Below are positions 1 through 8,238 of a stretch of DNA of 64,000 nt, piece by piece; positions within the stretch are counted from its first letter, which is position 1; the number at the start of each line of letters is the position of its first letter. The DNA comes from an uncultured Treponema sp. (lineage in GTDB: Bacteria > Spirochaetota > Spirochaetia > Treponematales > Treponemataceae). The position numbers were made by a program, and so were the translations under genes. The notes under the pieces are model-generated. The model had not been told where the DNA came from. It ran no database searches and worked only from the letters and a program-made list of their open reading frames with translations. The stretch spans positions 1 to 64,000 of the forward strand of contig CAMVJE010000002.1 in assembly GCA_947167745.1 (NCBI GenBank), written 5' to 3'.

Positions 1-2
1 TT

Positions 3-497
3 TTGACTTTCCCGTTGCAGATTGTTTCTAGTCTTGGTAATAATCAGAATTCAGCTCGCTGGATTGCTTCGCTTTCAGCAAAGTTAAACCCAAGTGGCTG
101 GCTCTACAATATTCTTCTTGTTCTGTTGATTATCTTCTTTGCATACTTCTACACTCAGGTAACACTGAACCCCACTGAAATCGCAAAGAATATCCGTGAA
201 AACGGTGGTTCTATCCCTGGAATCAGAACAGACAAAACTGAAGAATATATGCAGAAAGTTCTGAACCGACTTGTATTGCCAGGCTCACTTTATCTCGCTG
301 CAATTGCAGTTCTTCCAACACTTATTCAGAATCTTTTTGGCTTCCCTCAGTCAATATCAATGTTGATGGGTGGCACCTCGCTCTTGATTTTGGTTGGTGT
401 TGATTTGGATACAATGAGTCAGGTTGAAGCTCTTCTTAAAATGCATCATGCAGATGGTCTTGTTAAGAAAGGCAAATTAAGATCAAGAAATTTGTAA
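3..497 (+). CDS. secY: Protein translocase subunit SecY, C-terminal part (5' end outside window)
   Basis: This is the last 164 residues of SecY, the channel subunit of the SecYEG translocon in the inner membrane. Visible are a transmembrane segment near the window-relative residue 35-52, the conserved cytoplasmic stretch NPTEIAKNIRENGG with the GxIPGIR-type motif that follows it, two further membrane helices, and the typical SecY ending in which a hydrophobic helix is followed by a short basic tail. Its position directly upstream of rpmJ and rpsM is the standard spc/alpha operon arrangement. The gene is open at the left edge, so the true start lies outside the window. Confidence 0.95.
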   Translation: MTFPLQIVSSLGNNQNSARWIASLSAKLNPSGWLYNILLVLLIIFFAYFYTQVTLNPTEIAKNIRENGGSIPGIRTDKTEEYMQKVLNRLVLPGSLYLAAIAVLPTLIQNLFGFPQSISMLMGGTSLLILVGVDLDTMSQVEALLKMHHADGLVKKGKLRSRNL

Positions 498-651
498 TAA
501 AATTCTAAAGAATTTGTAAATTTTTACCGAATTTTCTTGGTTTTCTGTAGAATAAGATTAGGGATTTATGGTATACTCATCGGACTTGGATTGTAGTTCA
601 TTGCGAACTGCCATGATTCAAGAGAAGTATACTATCCCTAGGGGGACTTTT

Positions 652-765
652 ATGAAAGTACGAACCAGCGTAAAGCCCATCTGCGATAAGTGTAAGGTTA
701 TCAAACGAAACGGAATCATCCGTATCATTTGTTCAAACCCAAAACATAAGCAGAAGCAGGGTTAA
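652..765 (+). CDS. rpmJ: Large ribosomal subunit protein bL36
   Basis: 37-residue bL36, the smallest protein of the 50S subunit. It carries the zinc-ribbon pattern C-x2-C ... C-x4-H (CDKC and CSNPKH) and the basic C-terminus typical of the family. The ORF stays open upstream, but the start at 652 is chosen because it gives the canonical [15 protein letters not shown]-terminus and has a purine-rich AGGGGGA ribosome binding site just before it. rpsM begins 10 bp after the stop, so the two are cotranscribed. The 154 bp between secY and rpmJ are AT-rich and contain a TATACT (572-577), but I could not pair it with a convincing -35 box. Confidence 0.95.
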   Translation: MKVRTSVKPICDKCKVIKRNGIIRIICSNPKHKQKQG

Positions 766-775
766 GGAGTAACAG

Positions 776-1147
<372 letters not shown>

Positions 1148-1166
1148 TTAGACGGAGGAATAGTTA

Positions 1167-1547
1167 ATGGCAACCGCAAAAAAGCGAAAGGAAAAGAAGA
1201 GCGTATACGAGGGAAATGTTTACATCCAGGCTACGTTCAACAATACTATCGTAACTATTACAGACTTGAATGGAAATGCTCTTTCTTGGGCTTCTTCAGG
1301 TGGACTCGGATTCCGTGGGGCAAAAAAATCAACTCCATTTGCTGCTCAGACAGTTGCTGAGACAGCAGTTCAGAAGGCTGTAAGCTATGGTCTTCGTGAA
1401 GTTCATGTTTTTGTAAAAGGCCCGGGAATGGGTCGTGAGAACGCTGTTCGTGCTCTTGGTAATTTGGGATTGAAAGTAAAATCAATCGCTGATACAACAC
1501 CAATTCCGCACAATGGATGTCGTCCTCGCAAAACACGCCGTATGTAA
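1167..1547 (+). CDS. rpsK: Small ribosomal subunit protein uS11
   Basis: 126-residue uS11, part of the 30S platform near the mRNA exit. The family motifs [41 protein letters not shown] and the C-terminal [16 protein letters not shown] are all visible. The N-terminus is lysine-rich, as is common. No rpsD (uS4) follows; in many bacteria rpsD lies here, whereas this window goes to rpoA after a 158-bp gap that contains hairpins. Confidence 0.97.
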   Translation: MATAKKRKEKKSVYEGNVYIQATFNNTIVTITDLNGNALSWASSGGLGFRGAKKSTPFAAQTVAETAVQKAVSYGLREVHVFVKGPGMGRENAVRALGNLGLKVKSIADTTPIPHNGCRPRKTRRM

Positions 1548-1551
1548 CTTG

Positions 1552-1600
1552 AATTCACTTGGGCAGGAATTATTTCCTGTCTTCGTGAATTTTTGTGTTT
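1552..1600 (+). promoter_or_regulatory. Terminator-like hairpin after rpsK
   Basis: AATTCAC (1552-1558) pairs with GTGAATT (1585-1591) and encloses a second perfect stem, CAGGAA (1564-1569) with TTCCTG (1574-1579). A short T-run follows. It could be a partial terminator or a processing site inside the operon, lowering the rpoA-rplQ message relative to the ribosomal genes. Function is inferred from structure only. Confidence 0.5.
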
Positions 1601-1635
1601 CTTTGTGAAACATTGTTACTATAGATAGTTGGGAA

Positions 1636-1682
1636 TCAGAAGGGGTAACTCTTCTGAATAAAACAGTAGCTCCTGTTGAGCT
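1636..1682 (+). promoter_or_regulatory. Two small hairpins in the rpoA leader
   Basis: TCAGAAG (1636-1642) pairs with CTTCTGA (1651-1657), and AGCTC (1668-1672) pairs with GAGCT (1678-1682), just before the AAGGAG ribosome binding site of rpoA. In many bacteria the alpha operon leader is a translational control site for uS4; that is only an analogy here because rpsD is not in the operon. Confidence 0.35.
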
Positions 1683-1705
1683 CTAAAATTTAAAAAGGAG
1701 TTCAG

Positions 1706-2767
1706 ATGGCTCGTAAAAATTTACTGAAGGGTTTTAAAAAACCAAAGACCGTTCAGTTCGAACATCTTGAAACAAATCCGAATTACGGAAAGTTTACAGC
1801 TTATCCTTTTGAACCAGGTTTTGGTACAACAATTGGAAATACACTTCGACGTGTACTTCTTTCGTCTATTCAGGGATATGCAATTTCTTCTGTAAGAATT
1901 ACTTCTTACGATTCAGATGGCGTTCCTCATGTAATTTCTAGTGAATTTGAAACAATTCCGAATGTTTCTGAAGACACTCTTGAAATTTTGGACAGCTTGA
2001 AGAAACTGCGATTAAGACTCCCAGAGGATGTTGAGCAGGATACTCTTCTTTTTGATTTCAAAGGTCCTGGCACAGTTAAATCAAATGACTTTGCAAAAGA
2101 AGGCCAGCTTGAAGTTCTTACAGATGACATGCCGATTTTCACAATGATGGAAGGCGCTCATGTTGAGTTTGAAATTCAGGTTGATTTGGGAAGAGGTTAT
2201 GTTCCTGCAGAGGTAAACGAGCATTACATTGAAGTTGTTGGTACAATTCCAATGGACGCTATCTTTACACCTGTAACAAAAGTCAAGTACATGATCGAAC
2301 CTTGCCGAGTAGGTCAGCGTAGCGATTATGACAAGCTTGTTCTTGAAGTATGGACTGACAGAACTATTACGCCTGAAGATGCATTGGCAGAAGCAGCAAA
2401 AATTGCGAAAGATCATTTCTCTGTTTTTGTTAACTTCAACGACAGTGATGTATCTGGTGGTGATGAATTTGACGAAGGTGATGCTAATCTTACAGTATTG
2501 CTCAATACTCCGGTTGAGGAACTTGAACTTTCTGTTCGATCATCAAATTGTCTTAAAAATGCGAATATTCGCACAATCGGCGAATTGACACGTAAAACCG
2601 AAGATGATATTGCCAAAACAAGAAACTTTGGTAAAAAATCTCTTACGGAAATCAAGGAAAAGCTTCTTGAATGGAACTTGAATCTTGGTATGACTGATTA
2701 TAGTCATTTGAAAAATGCAGTCAATTTGAAAAAGCCAGCACAAAAGGAAGAATCCAATGAGAAATAA
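1706..2767 (+). CDS. rpoA: DNA-directed RNA polymerase subunit alpha
   Basis: 353-residue alpha subunit that nucleates RNA polymerase assembly and contacts upstream promoter DNA and activators. The N-terminal domain shows the [21 protein letters not shown] motif near residue 30-50. The C-terminal domain shows [23 protein letters not shown] near residue 270-295, followed by a helix-hairpin-helix with [14 protein letters not shown]. The start has an AAAAAGGAG ribosome binding site. The 3' end overlaps the start of rplQ by 11 bp, so the two are translationally coupled. Confidence 0.97.
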   Translation: MARKNLLKGFKKPKTVQFEHLETNPNYGKFTAYPFEPGFGTTIGNTLRRVLLSSIQGYAISSVRITSYDSDGVPHVISSEFETIPNVSEDTLEILDSLKKLRLRLPEDVEQDTLLFDFKGPGTVKSNDFAKEGQLEVLTDDMPIFTMMEGAHVEFEIQVDLGRGYVPAEVNEHYIEVVGTIPMDAIFTPVTKVKYMIEPCRVGQRSDYDKLVLEVWTDRTITPEDALAEAAKIAKDHFSVFVNFNDSDVSGGDEFDEGDANLTVLLNTPVEELELSVRSSNCLKNANIRTIGELTRKTEDDIAKTRNFGKKSLTEIKEKLLEWNLNLGMTDYSHLKNAVNLKKPAQKEESNEK

Positions 2768-3284
2768 GACAGGATTTAATCCACTTTCACGAACAGCCGC
2801 TCATCAGCGTGCAATGTCGAGAAATATGGTAACTTCACTTTTCAGATTTGAGCGTATTACAACAACACAGGCAAAAGCCAAAGAAGTTCGTAAAGCTGCT
2901 GAAAAGTTGATTACTCGCAGCAAGGTAGATTCTGTACACAATCGTCGTACTGCTGCTAAGTTTATTCAGGATGAAAAAATCTTGAACAAACTCTTTACAG
3001 AAATCGGTCCACGCATGAAGGATCGCAATGGTGGTTACACACGTATCCTTAAACTCGGTTTCCGTCAGGGAGATGCTGCTGATGTTGTTATCCTTGAATT
3101 GGTAGATTACAAGTTGCCATCAAGCGAAGAAGAGGCACCGGCAAAAGCTAAAAAAGCTGAGTCAAAGAAAGCAGAGCCAAAAGCTGAAGCAAAGAAACCA
3201 GCTGCAAAAAAAGCTCCTGCAAAGAAAACTGCATCAAAAGCTAAGACTGCAGAAAAAGCAGCTCCTGCTGAAGAAGCTAAATAA
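2757..3284 (+). CDS. rplQ: Large ribosomal subunit protein bL17 with long Ala/Lys tail
   Basis: 175 residues. The first 120 match bL17, which lies near the peptide exit tunnel: [25 protein letters not shown] and the [21 protein letters not shown] region are typical. Most bL17 proteins end near residue 120-130; here a roughly 50-residue low-complexity extension of Ala, Lys, Pro and Glu (repeated AKK/PAKK units) follows. Such tails are seen in other spirochaete and actinobacterial ribosomal proteins, but the function is unknown. It overlaps rpoA by 11 bp and is 11 bp upstream of the next gene. Confidence 0.95.
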   Translation: MRNKTGFNPLSRTAAHQRAMSRNMVTSLFRFERITTTQAKAKEVRKAAEKLITRSKVDSVHNRRTAAKFIQDEKILNKLFTEIGPRMKDRNGGYTRILKLGFRQGDAADVVILELVDYKLPSSEEEAPAKAKKAESKKAEPKAEAKKPAAKKAPAKKTASKAKTAEKAAPAEEAK

Positions 3285-3295
3285 AGGAGTTAACT

Positions 3296-3541
3296 ATGTC
3301 TAAGGCACATCGTGGAACTGGAGTTCGCAATGAAGCTAATCACGGTCGTGGCAAATGCCCACGCTGTGGAAACGAAAACATCAAAGTTCTTTATGAAAAA
3401 GAAATTGATGGAAACACAGTAAAAGTGTGCAAATATTGCAACGCTCAGTTGAAGAATATTGCACGCAAAGAGGCTAGAGCAAGCAAAGCTGCAGCAGCCG
3501 CTGCTGCACCGGCAACCGAAGAAGCTCCAGCAGAAGCATAA
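3296..3541 (+). CDS. Small zinc-ribbon protein at the end of the ribosomal operon
   Basis: 81 residues. A CPRCG and a CKYCN pair (near residues 22-25 and 47-50) make a four-cysteine zinc ribbon; the N-terminus MSKAHRGTGVRNEANHGRGK is basic and glycine-rich, and the last 25 residues are an Ala/Pro/Glu tail like that of the upstream bL17. It has its own AAAGGAG ribosome binding site 11 bp after rplQ and is followed by an intrinsic terminator, so it is the last gene of the ribosomal operon. A role on the ribosome or RNA polymerase is likely from position and charge, but I do not recognise a named family. Confidence 0.8.
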   Translation: MSKAHRGTGVRNEANHGRGKCPRCGNENIKVLYEKEIDGNTVKVCKYCNAQLKNIARKEARASKAAAAAAAPATEEAPAEA

Positions 3542-3560
3542 GTTTAATTCAAACTATGCC

Positions 3561-3598
3561 AAGCCGCTCCTTAATACAGGGGCGGCTTTATTTTTTTT
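3561..3598 (+). terminator. Intrinsic terminator of the ribosomal operon
   Basis: AAGCCGCTCC (3561-3570) pairs with GGGGCGGCTT (3579-3588) with a single U-G wobble, and a long T-run follows. It ends the secY-to-zinc-ribbon transcript. Confidence 0.9.
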
Positions 3599-3639
3599 AA
3601 ATAATTATTTATTTTCTCCAAATTTTTTTGTAATCCCTA

Positions 3640-3668
3640 TTGACATACTAGGTTATAGACTTTATAGT
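3640..3668 (+). promoter_or_regulatory. metY promoter with overlapping Rrf2-type operator
   Basis: A perfect TTGACA (3640-3645), a 17-bp spacer and TATAGT (3663-3668) form a strong sigma-70-type promoter. Inside it lies ACTAGGTTATAGAC...TATAGT (3647-3668), an imperfect inverted repeat that also occurs at 6350-6372 in front of the Rrf2-family gene. A repressor bound here would cover spacer and -10 box. Promoter call is strong; operator identity is inferred from the shared sequence. Confidence 0.75.
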
Positions 3669-3676
3669 TTAGATAC

Positions 3677-3810
3677 CTACTAAAGCAGTAGGGAAAAATG
3701 AACATTGTGGGGTAGTGAACGATAGCGTAGTAGACAAGAACTATAAGACTGTTTTTTTTGAGCGAGTCTTGTTCAACGCTGTACCCGAATCGCCTCCCCT
3801 CAGAAAGGAG
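3677..3810 (+). promoter_or_regulatory. Structured 5' leader of metY, candidate RNA switch
   Basis: The leader contains CCTACT/AGTAGG (3676-3693 region) and a long nested stem: GGGTA (3710-3714) with TACCC (3782-3786), AGCGT (3724-3728) with ACGCT (3776-3780), and ACAAGA (3734-3739) with TCTTGT (3767-3772). CTCC (3794-3797) can pair with the GGAG of the ribosome binding site (3807-3810), while GGGG (3709-3712) could instead pair with CCCC (3796-3799). It does not match the SAM-I or T-box consensus that I know. Function is inferred. Confidence 0.45.
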
Positions 3811-3817
3811 AAAAATT

Positions 3818-5104
3818 ATGGCAAATAAACTTCATTTTGAGACATTGCAGCTTCATGTAGGACAGGAGCAGGCAGACCCGACGACAGATTCTCGTGCGGT
3901 TCCAATTTACCAGACTACTTCTTATGTCTTCCACAATTCAAAACATGCGGCTGACCGCTTTGGGCTGGCTGATGCGGGAAACATTTACGGCCGCCTGACT
4001 AACTCAACCCAGGATGTGCTTGAAAAGCGAGTTGCGGCATTGGAAGGTGGCGTTGCGGCTTTGGCGGTGGCTTCTGGCGCGGCGGCTATCACTTACACGA
4101 TTGAGGCTTTGGCTCAGGCTGGAGACCATATCGTGGCTCAAAAGACAATTTACGGCGGAACTTACAATCTTCTTGCCCATACTTTGAAGGATTTTGGAAT
4201 CGAGACAAGTTTTGTTGATGCTCACAATCTGGCAGAAATTGAGGGTGCAATCAAGGAGAACACAAAGGCCATTTACCTTGAAACTCTTGGAAATCCTAAT
4301 TCTGATATTCCTGATATCGATAAAATCGCAGAGATTGCCCACAAACACGGGCTTCCCCTTGTAATCGACAACACTTTCGGTACCCCATACCTGATTCGTC
4401 CGATTGAGCACGGGGCAGATATCGTCGTTCATTCAGCTACAAAATTCCTTGGCGGCCACGGAACGACTTTGGGTGGAATCATCGTTGATTCTGGAAAGTT
4501 CGACTGGAAAAAATCAGGCAAGTATGCTCCTATCGCAGCTCCAAACCCAAGCTATCATGGAATTTCCTTTGCAGATGCTGTCGGACCTGCCGCTTTCGTA
4601 ACTTACATCCGGGCAATCCTTCTTCGTGATCAGGGAGCTACAATCAGTCCTTTCAATGCCTTCCTTCTTTTGCAGGGCGTTGAAACCCTTTCACTCCGCC
4701 TTGACCGCCATGTGGAGAACACGAAAAAGGTCGTTGAATTCTTGAGCAAGCATCCGAAAGTTCAGAAAGTGAATCATCCGTCACTTGCTAACCATCCTGA
4801 CCACGCCCTTTACGAGAAATATTTCCCAAATGGCGGGGCTTCAATTTTTACATTTGAGATTAAGGGCGGAAAAGAGGCTGCCTGGGCTTTCATCGACAAC
4901 CTTAAGATTTTCAGCCTGCTTGCCAATGTGGCTGATGTTAAGTCACTTGTAATTCACCCGGCTACGACAACTCACTCACAGCTTAACGAGGAGGAGCTTA
5001 AAGACCAGGGAATAACTCAGAGCACAATTCGTCTTTCAATCGGTACTGAACATGTTGACGACATCATTGCAGATTTGGAAAATGGATTTAGCGCTGTAAG
5101 ATAA
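3818..5104 (+). CDS. metY: O-acetylhomoserine sulfhydrylase (MetY-type PLP enzyme)
   Basis: 428 residues. It is a Cys/Met-metabolism PLP-dependent enzyme of fold type I that makes homocysteine from O-acetylhomoserine and sulfide. Seen: the N-terminal [10 protein letters not shown] and the [10 protein letters not shown] stretch, the PLP-lysine motif [15 protein letters not shown] near residue 207, and the C-terminal [10 protein letters not shown] with [12 protein letters not shown], all typical of the MetY branch. The ORF extends 20 codons upstream, but ATG 3818 is preceded by AAAGGAG at good spacing and gives the family N-terminus. The cysK gene 140 bp downstream fits a sulfide assimilation role. 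Regulation is probably by the Rrf2 protein encoded at 6391. Confidence 0.93.
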   Translation: MANKLHFETLQLHVGQEQADPTTDSRAVPIYQTTSYVFHNSKHAADRFGLADAGNIYGRLTNSTQDVLEKRVAALEGGVAALAVASGAAAITYTIEALAQAGDHIVAQKTIYGGTYNLLAHTLKDFGIETSFVDAHNLAEIEGAIKENTKAIYLETLGNPNSDIPDIDKIAEIAHKHGLPLVIDNTFGTPYLIRPIEHGADIVVHSATKFLGGHGTTLGGIIVDSGKFDWKKSGKYAPIAAPNPSYHGISFADAVGPAAFVTYIRAILLRDQGATISPFNAFLLLQGVETLSLRLDRHVENTKKVVEFLSKHPKVQKVNHPSLANHPDHALYEKYFPNGGASIFTFEIKGGKEAAWAFIDNLKIFSLLANVADVKSLVIHPATTTHSQLNEEELKDQGITQSTIRLSIGTEHVDDIIADLENGFSAVR

Positions 5105-5243
5105 AGGAAAAGGATTGCTTATCAAGAAAGCATAAATTGCCCTGCGGGTCCCAGCGACGACGAAAATCAAGGATTCTCCCTTCAAAGGGGCCCCTTAATG
5201 TACTTAATCACTTTTAAATAAATATAAATAATAGGAGAAATAT

Positions 5244-6176
5244 ATGGCAAAAATTTACAAAACATCGGATGAGCTTATCGGTCACACACCGCTTCTTGAG
5301 CTTTCGCACATTGAGAAAGAATTCAATCTTGAGGCAAAAGTTATCGCAAAACTTGAGTATTTCAATCCGGCCGGAAGCGTAAAAGACCGTGTTGCAAAGG
5401 CAATGCTTGACGATGCCGAGGCAAAAGGCATCCTAAAAGAAGGTTCGACAATCATTGAACCGACTTCTGGAAACACTGGAATCGGACTTGCTTCTGTTGC
5501 GGCAGCCCGCGGATACAGGGTAATCATCGTAATGCCTGACACCATGAGCGTTGAGCGCCGCCAGCTTATGAAGGCTTATGGAGCCGAGCTTGTCCTTTCT
5601 GAAGGCTCAAAGGGCATGAAGGGGGCAATCGCAAAGGCCGAGGAAATTAAGGCTGCGACTCCAAACAGCTTTATCGCAGGTCAGTTCGTGAACCCGGCAA
5701 ACCCTAAGGCTCATTTTGAAGGTACAGGTCCTGAAATCTGGGAAGATACGGACGGAAAAGTTGACATTTTCGTTGCCGGTGTCGGAACGGGCGGAACCGT
5801 AACTGGTGTCGGTCAGTTCCTTAAATCTAAAAATAAAGATGTAAAAATCGTGGCTGTAGAGCCGAAGTCTTCCGCTGTCCTTTCGACAGGTGTTGCGGGC
5901 GCTCACAAGATTCAGGGAATCGGAGCAGGATTCGTTCCTGATGTTCTTGATACAAAAGTCTATGACGAGATTATCGCAGTTGAGAACGATGACGCTTTCA
6001 AGACTGGCCGTTTGGTCGGTGTAAAAGAGGGAGTTCTTGTCGGAATTTCTTCTGGTGCGGCTCTCTGGGCAGCGATTGAGGTTGCTAAACGACCGGAAAA
6101 CAAGGGTAAGAATATCGTTGTACTCTTGCCGGATACAGGTGACCGCTACCTTTCAACGGCTTTGTTCGCAGATTAG
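5244..6176 (+). CDS. cysK: Cysteine synthase A (O-acetylserine sulfhydrylase)
   Basis: 310 residues, fold type II PLP enzyme that makes cysteine from O-acetylserine and sulfide. The PLP lysine lies in [14 protein letters not shown] (about residue 44), the substrate-binding loop is [11 protein letters not shown] (about 72), and the phosphate-binding glycine loop is [12 protein letters not shown] (about 178). The late GISSGAAL motif carries the serine that contacts the pyridine nitrogen. Length is typical. The 139 bp after metY hold no clear promoter, only a GGGGCCCC palindrome near 5187, so readthrough from metY is likely. AGGAGAAA precedes the start. Confidence 0.95.
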   Translation: MAKIYKTSDELIGHTPLLELSHIEKEFNLEAKVIAKLEYFNPAGSVKDRVAKAMLDDAEAKGILKEGSTIIEPTSGNTGIGLASVAAARGYRVIIVMPDTMSVERRQLMKAYGAELVLSEGSKGMKGAIAKAEEIKAATPNSFIAGQFVNPANPKAHFEGTGPEIWEDTDGKVDIFVAGVGTGGTVTGVGQFLKSKNKDVKIVAVEPKSSAVLSTGVAGAHKIQGIGAGFVPDVLDTKVYDEIIAVENDDAFKTGRLVGVKEGVLVGISSGAALWAAIEVAKRPENKGKNIVVLLPDTGDRYLSTALFAD

Positions 6177-6182
6177 GATAAT

Positions 6183-6320
6183 GGGCTAGGGATTGTAGCA
6201 CCGCACGAAGTGCGTTCCGAAGCGTAGCGAAGGAATAAAGCGATAGCGGAAGTGAAACGAGCACGACAACGAAAGTGCTCGCGAAAAGCCCGACCTGCCG
6301 TAAGGCAGGTAGCCCCCAGG
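6183..6320. repeat. GC-rich multi-hairpin intergenic element
   Basis: Dense short palindromes fill the gap between cysK and the Rrf2 gene: CGCAC/GTGCG (near 6203), a TTCC...GGAA unit with GAAGCGTAGCGAA, GAGCAC/GTGCTC (near 6259-6280) and CCTGCC/GGCAGG (near 6294-6309), plus GGGCT/AGCCC. It looks like a dispersed extragenic palindromic repeat and is GC-richer than its surroundings. It may also act as the cysK terminator region. Copy number cannot be judged from this window. Confidence 0.5.
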
Positions 6321-6323
6321 AAT

Positions 6324-6372
6324 TTGTCTTTTTTAATACCTTGTGCTATACTAGGTTGAAAGATTTTCTAGT
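6324..6372 (+). promoter_or_regulatory. Promoter and operator of the Rrf2-family regulator gene
   Basis: TTGTCT (6324-6329), a 17-bp spacer and TATACT (6347-6352) form the promoter. Just after it, 6350-6372 is a 23-bp inverted repeat with arms ACTAG and CTAGT whose left half ACTAGGTTnnAGA equals the metY promoter element at 3647. The position over the transcription start suggests autorepression. Confidence 0.65.
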
Positions 6373-6390
6373 TAGCACGAGGTTTTTTTT

Positions 6391-6795
6391 ATGATTGTTT
6401 CTACACGAGGTCGTTACGCGCTTAGGGTTTTGGTTGATCTGGCGGAGCATAGTGAGGATGAACGAATTCCCCTTAAAGATGTTGCCGAGCGGCAGGCAAT
6501 TTCCCAAAAGTACATTGAGTCGATTATGACTTTGCTGTCAAAAAACGGTTTTGTGGACGGAGTTCATGGAAAGGGCGGCGGATACAAGCTTAATCGTGCG
6601 CCAGAAGATTATAAGGTGGGGGATATTTTGCGTCTTACCGAGGGAACTTTGGCTCCGGTTGCCTGTCTTGAAGTGGGGGCGGCTCCTTGTCCCAAAAAAG
6701 AGCATTGCCGCACAATTCCCATGTGGACGAAACTTGACGAGTTGATTGAGGGATATTTGGATTCGGTTTCCATAAAAGATTTGATGAAAAAATAA
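6391..6795 (+). CDS. Rrf2-family transcriptional regulator, IscR-like
   Basis: 134 residues. The N-terminal winged helix (STRGRYALRVLVDLAEH, then ISQKYIESIMTLL and GVHGKGGGYKL) is characteristic of the Rrf2 family (IscR, CymR, NsrR). Three cysteines at positions 92, 100 and 106 (spacing C-x7-C-x5-C) resemble the IscR cluster ligands rather than CymR, which has none, so an Fe-S cofactor is plausible. The genomic link with metY and cysK, and the shared inverted repeat at both promoters, suggest control of cysteine/sulfide assimilation. It could sense cluster status as IscR does or cysteine supply as CymR does. Confidence 0.88.
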   Translation: MIVSTRGRYALRVLVDLAEHSEDERIPLKDVAERQAISQKYIESIMTLLSKNGFVDGVHGKGGGYKLNRAPEDYKVGDILRLTEGTLAPVACLEVGAAPCPKKEHCRTIPMWTKLDELIEGYLDSVSIKDLMKK

Positions 6796-6809
6796 CAATT
6801 CAGTATAAT
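6781..6809 (+). promoter_or_regulatory. Promoter of the SEC-C protein gene
   Basis: TTGATG (6781-6786), 17-bp spacer, TATAAT (6804-6809). The -35 box lies in the last codons of the Rrf2 gene, so the next gene has its own promoter. Confidence 0.6.
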
Positions 6810-6838
6810 AGACAGACTTTAGTTTTAAGGAAAATAAA

Positions 6839-7339
6839 ATGGCAGAAAAAGATTTGTGTCCTTGTGGCTCTGGAAAAAAATATGGCGAGTGTTGCCAGCC
6901 AATCATTAAGGGAAGCGTAAAAGCTCCCACGGCAGAAGCTCTCATGCGCGCCCGCTATTCTTCTTACGAAAAACAGGAAATTGACTTTATTATCAATTCA
7001 TGCGAAGAAGGCGAGAAAATTGCAGAAATCGACCGCAAGGCAACTGAAGACTGGGCTAAAAACTCTACATGGCACGGTCTCAAAATCTTGCGCACCGAAA
7101 AGGGCGGCGAGAACGATGAAGAAGGAATCGTTGAATTTGAAGCGACTTACACTGACAAGGGTGGCTTGCGTGACATTCACCACGAGGTCGGCTATTTCAA
7201 GAAAGTCAACGGCGAATGGCTTTATTCTGTGGGCAGCGTAAAACCGATGACAGTCGTTCGTGAGGGCGCAAAAATCGGCCGCAATGATCCATGTCCTTGC
7301 GGAAGTGGTAAAAAGTATAAAAAATGCTGCGGACGATAG
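6839..7339 (+). CDS. YchJ-like protein with two SEC-C zinc motifs
   Basis: 166 residues. A SEC-C motif ([13 protein letters not shown]) sits near residue 7-19 and a second ([13 protein letters not shown]) at the extreme C-terminus; these bind zinc as in the tail of SecA. Between them is an NTF2-like domain with [11 protein letters not shown] near residue 34 and a WHGLKI strand. This matches the UPF0225/YchJ family, of unknown biochemical role, possibly in stress or proteostasis. The TATAAT at 6804 and AAGGAAAA before the ATG support the start. Confidence 0.9.
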   Translation: MAEKDLCPCGSGKKYGECCQPIIKGSVKAPTAEALMRARYSSYEKQEIDFIINSCEEGEKIAEIDRKATEDWAKNSTWHGLKILRTEKGGENDEEGIVEFEATYTDKGGLRDIHHEVGYFKKVNGEWLYSVGSVKPMTVVREGAKIGRNDPCPCGSGKKYKKCCGR

Positions 7340-7377
7340 TGGCGTAAATCATTTTTTTTAACAAAAGAAACAGTTAA

Positions 7378-8157
7378 ATGAAACAAATTATTACCGGCTT
7401 TCATGCCATTGAGGAGAAAGTTCGCTCAGCCTGTGAATCAGGCAAAATCGAGGGGCTTTCTCTTTCTTATTCTAAGATTGGTCCCCGCGTAAAAAAAATC
7501 CTTGATGTGGCGAAAACGGCGGGAATTCCTTGTTCTCAAAGCGACAACAAAATGCTGGATTCTCTCGTTCAGAATTTGCCTGAGGTTGCCAGAGACCACC
7601 GTGGAATCGTGCTTGTTTTTGAGGGGGCTAAAGAAAGTCCTCAAAACGAAGTGAATTTCGACACATGGGTTGCAGAAGCAGCCCTTTCCGAAGATAAAAG
7701 CACTATTGTCGTTCTTGACGAAATCACTGACCCTCATAATGTTGGCGCGATTTTGCGTTCATGTGACCAGTTTGGCGTAAGTCTTGCGCTAATGCCTCAG
7801 CGAAACAGCGTGGGAAATGTAAGCGAGAATGAAATCATCGCCCGCGCTTCAGCGGGGGCGAGCAGCTATGTTCCTTGCGCTGTGGTAAAAAACTTGAACC
7901 GGGCCGTGCAGAAAATCAAAGAGGCAGGCTTTTGGGTTTATGGAGCGGACGCAGGCGGTGAGTCTGTGCAGAAACTTACTTTCCCTGCAAAGACTTGTAT
8001 TATCATGGGGAGCGAGGGTAGCGGAATAAGCCGTTTGCTTGAAGAGCAGTGTGACTCAATCGTCTCAATCCCGACTTGCGGTAAAATCGACAGCCTGAAT
8101 GTTTCAGTGGCGACAGGCGTGCTTCTCTACGAGCGATACAGGCAGAGTTTGGATTAA
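7378..8157 (+). CDS. SpoU/TrmH-family RNA 2'-O-methyltransferase
   Basis: 259 residues. An N-terminal substrate-binding domain (GFHAIEEKVRS, about residues 1-85) precedes a SPOUT knot domain with the three family motifs: DEITDPHNVGAILRSCDQFGV near residue 117, IIMGSEGSGISRLLEEQCD near 205, and IPTCGKIDSLNVSVATGVLLYE near 228. It transfers a methyl group from SAM to a ribose in rRNA or tRNA; the layout is closest to RlmB (23S G2251), but target assignment is not certain. It follows the SEC-C gene by 38 bp and may share its transcript. Confidence 0.9.
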   Translation: MKQIITGFHAIEEKVRSACESGKIEGLSLSYSKIGPRVKKILDVAKTAGIPCSQSDNKMLDSLVQNLPEVARDHRGIVLVFEGAKESPQNEVNFDTWVAEAALSEDKSTIVVLDEITDPHNVGAILRSCDQFGVSLALMPQRNSVGNVSENEIIARASAGASSYVPCAVVKNLNRAVQKIKEAGFWVYGADAGGESVQKLTFPAKTCIIMGSEGSGISRLLEEQCDSIVSIPTCGKIDSLNVSVATGVLLYERYRQSLD

Positions 8158-8238
8158 AATTTGATGCGGATAAATGCGGATTTTTTTTCTGTGTCTGCCC
8201 GCGATTCATCCCTATCTGATTTTTTCGAGGTACTAAAA

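Noticed and set aside
1258..1536. 92-codon minus-strand ORF inside rpsK
   Set aside because: Lies wholly in the uS11 gene, has no own ribosome binding site and no recognisable domain; a reading-frame shadow.
3677..3817. SAM-I riboswitch or T-box before metY
   Set aside because: Neither the SAM-I core nor the T-box AGGGTGGNACCGCG sequence is present; kept only as an unclassified structured leader.
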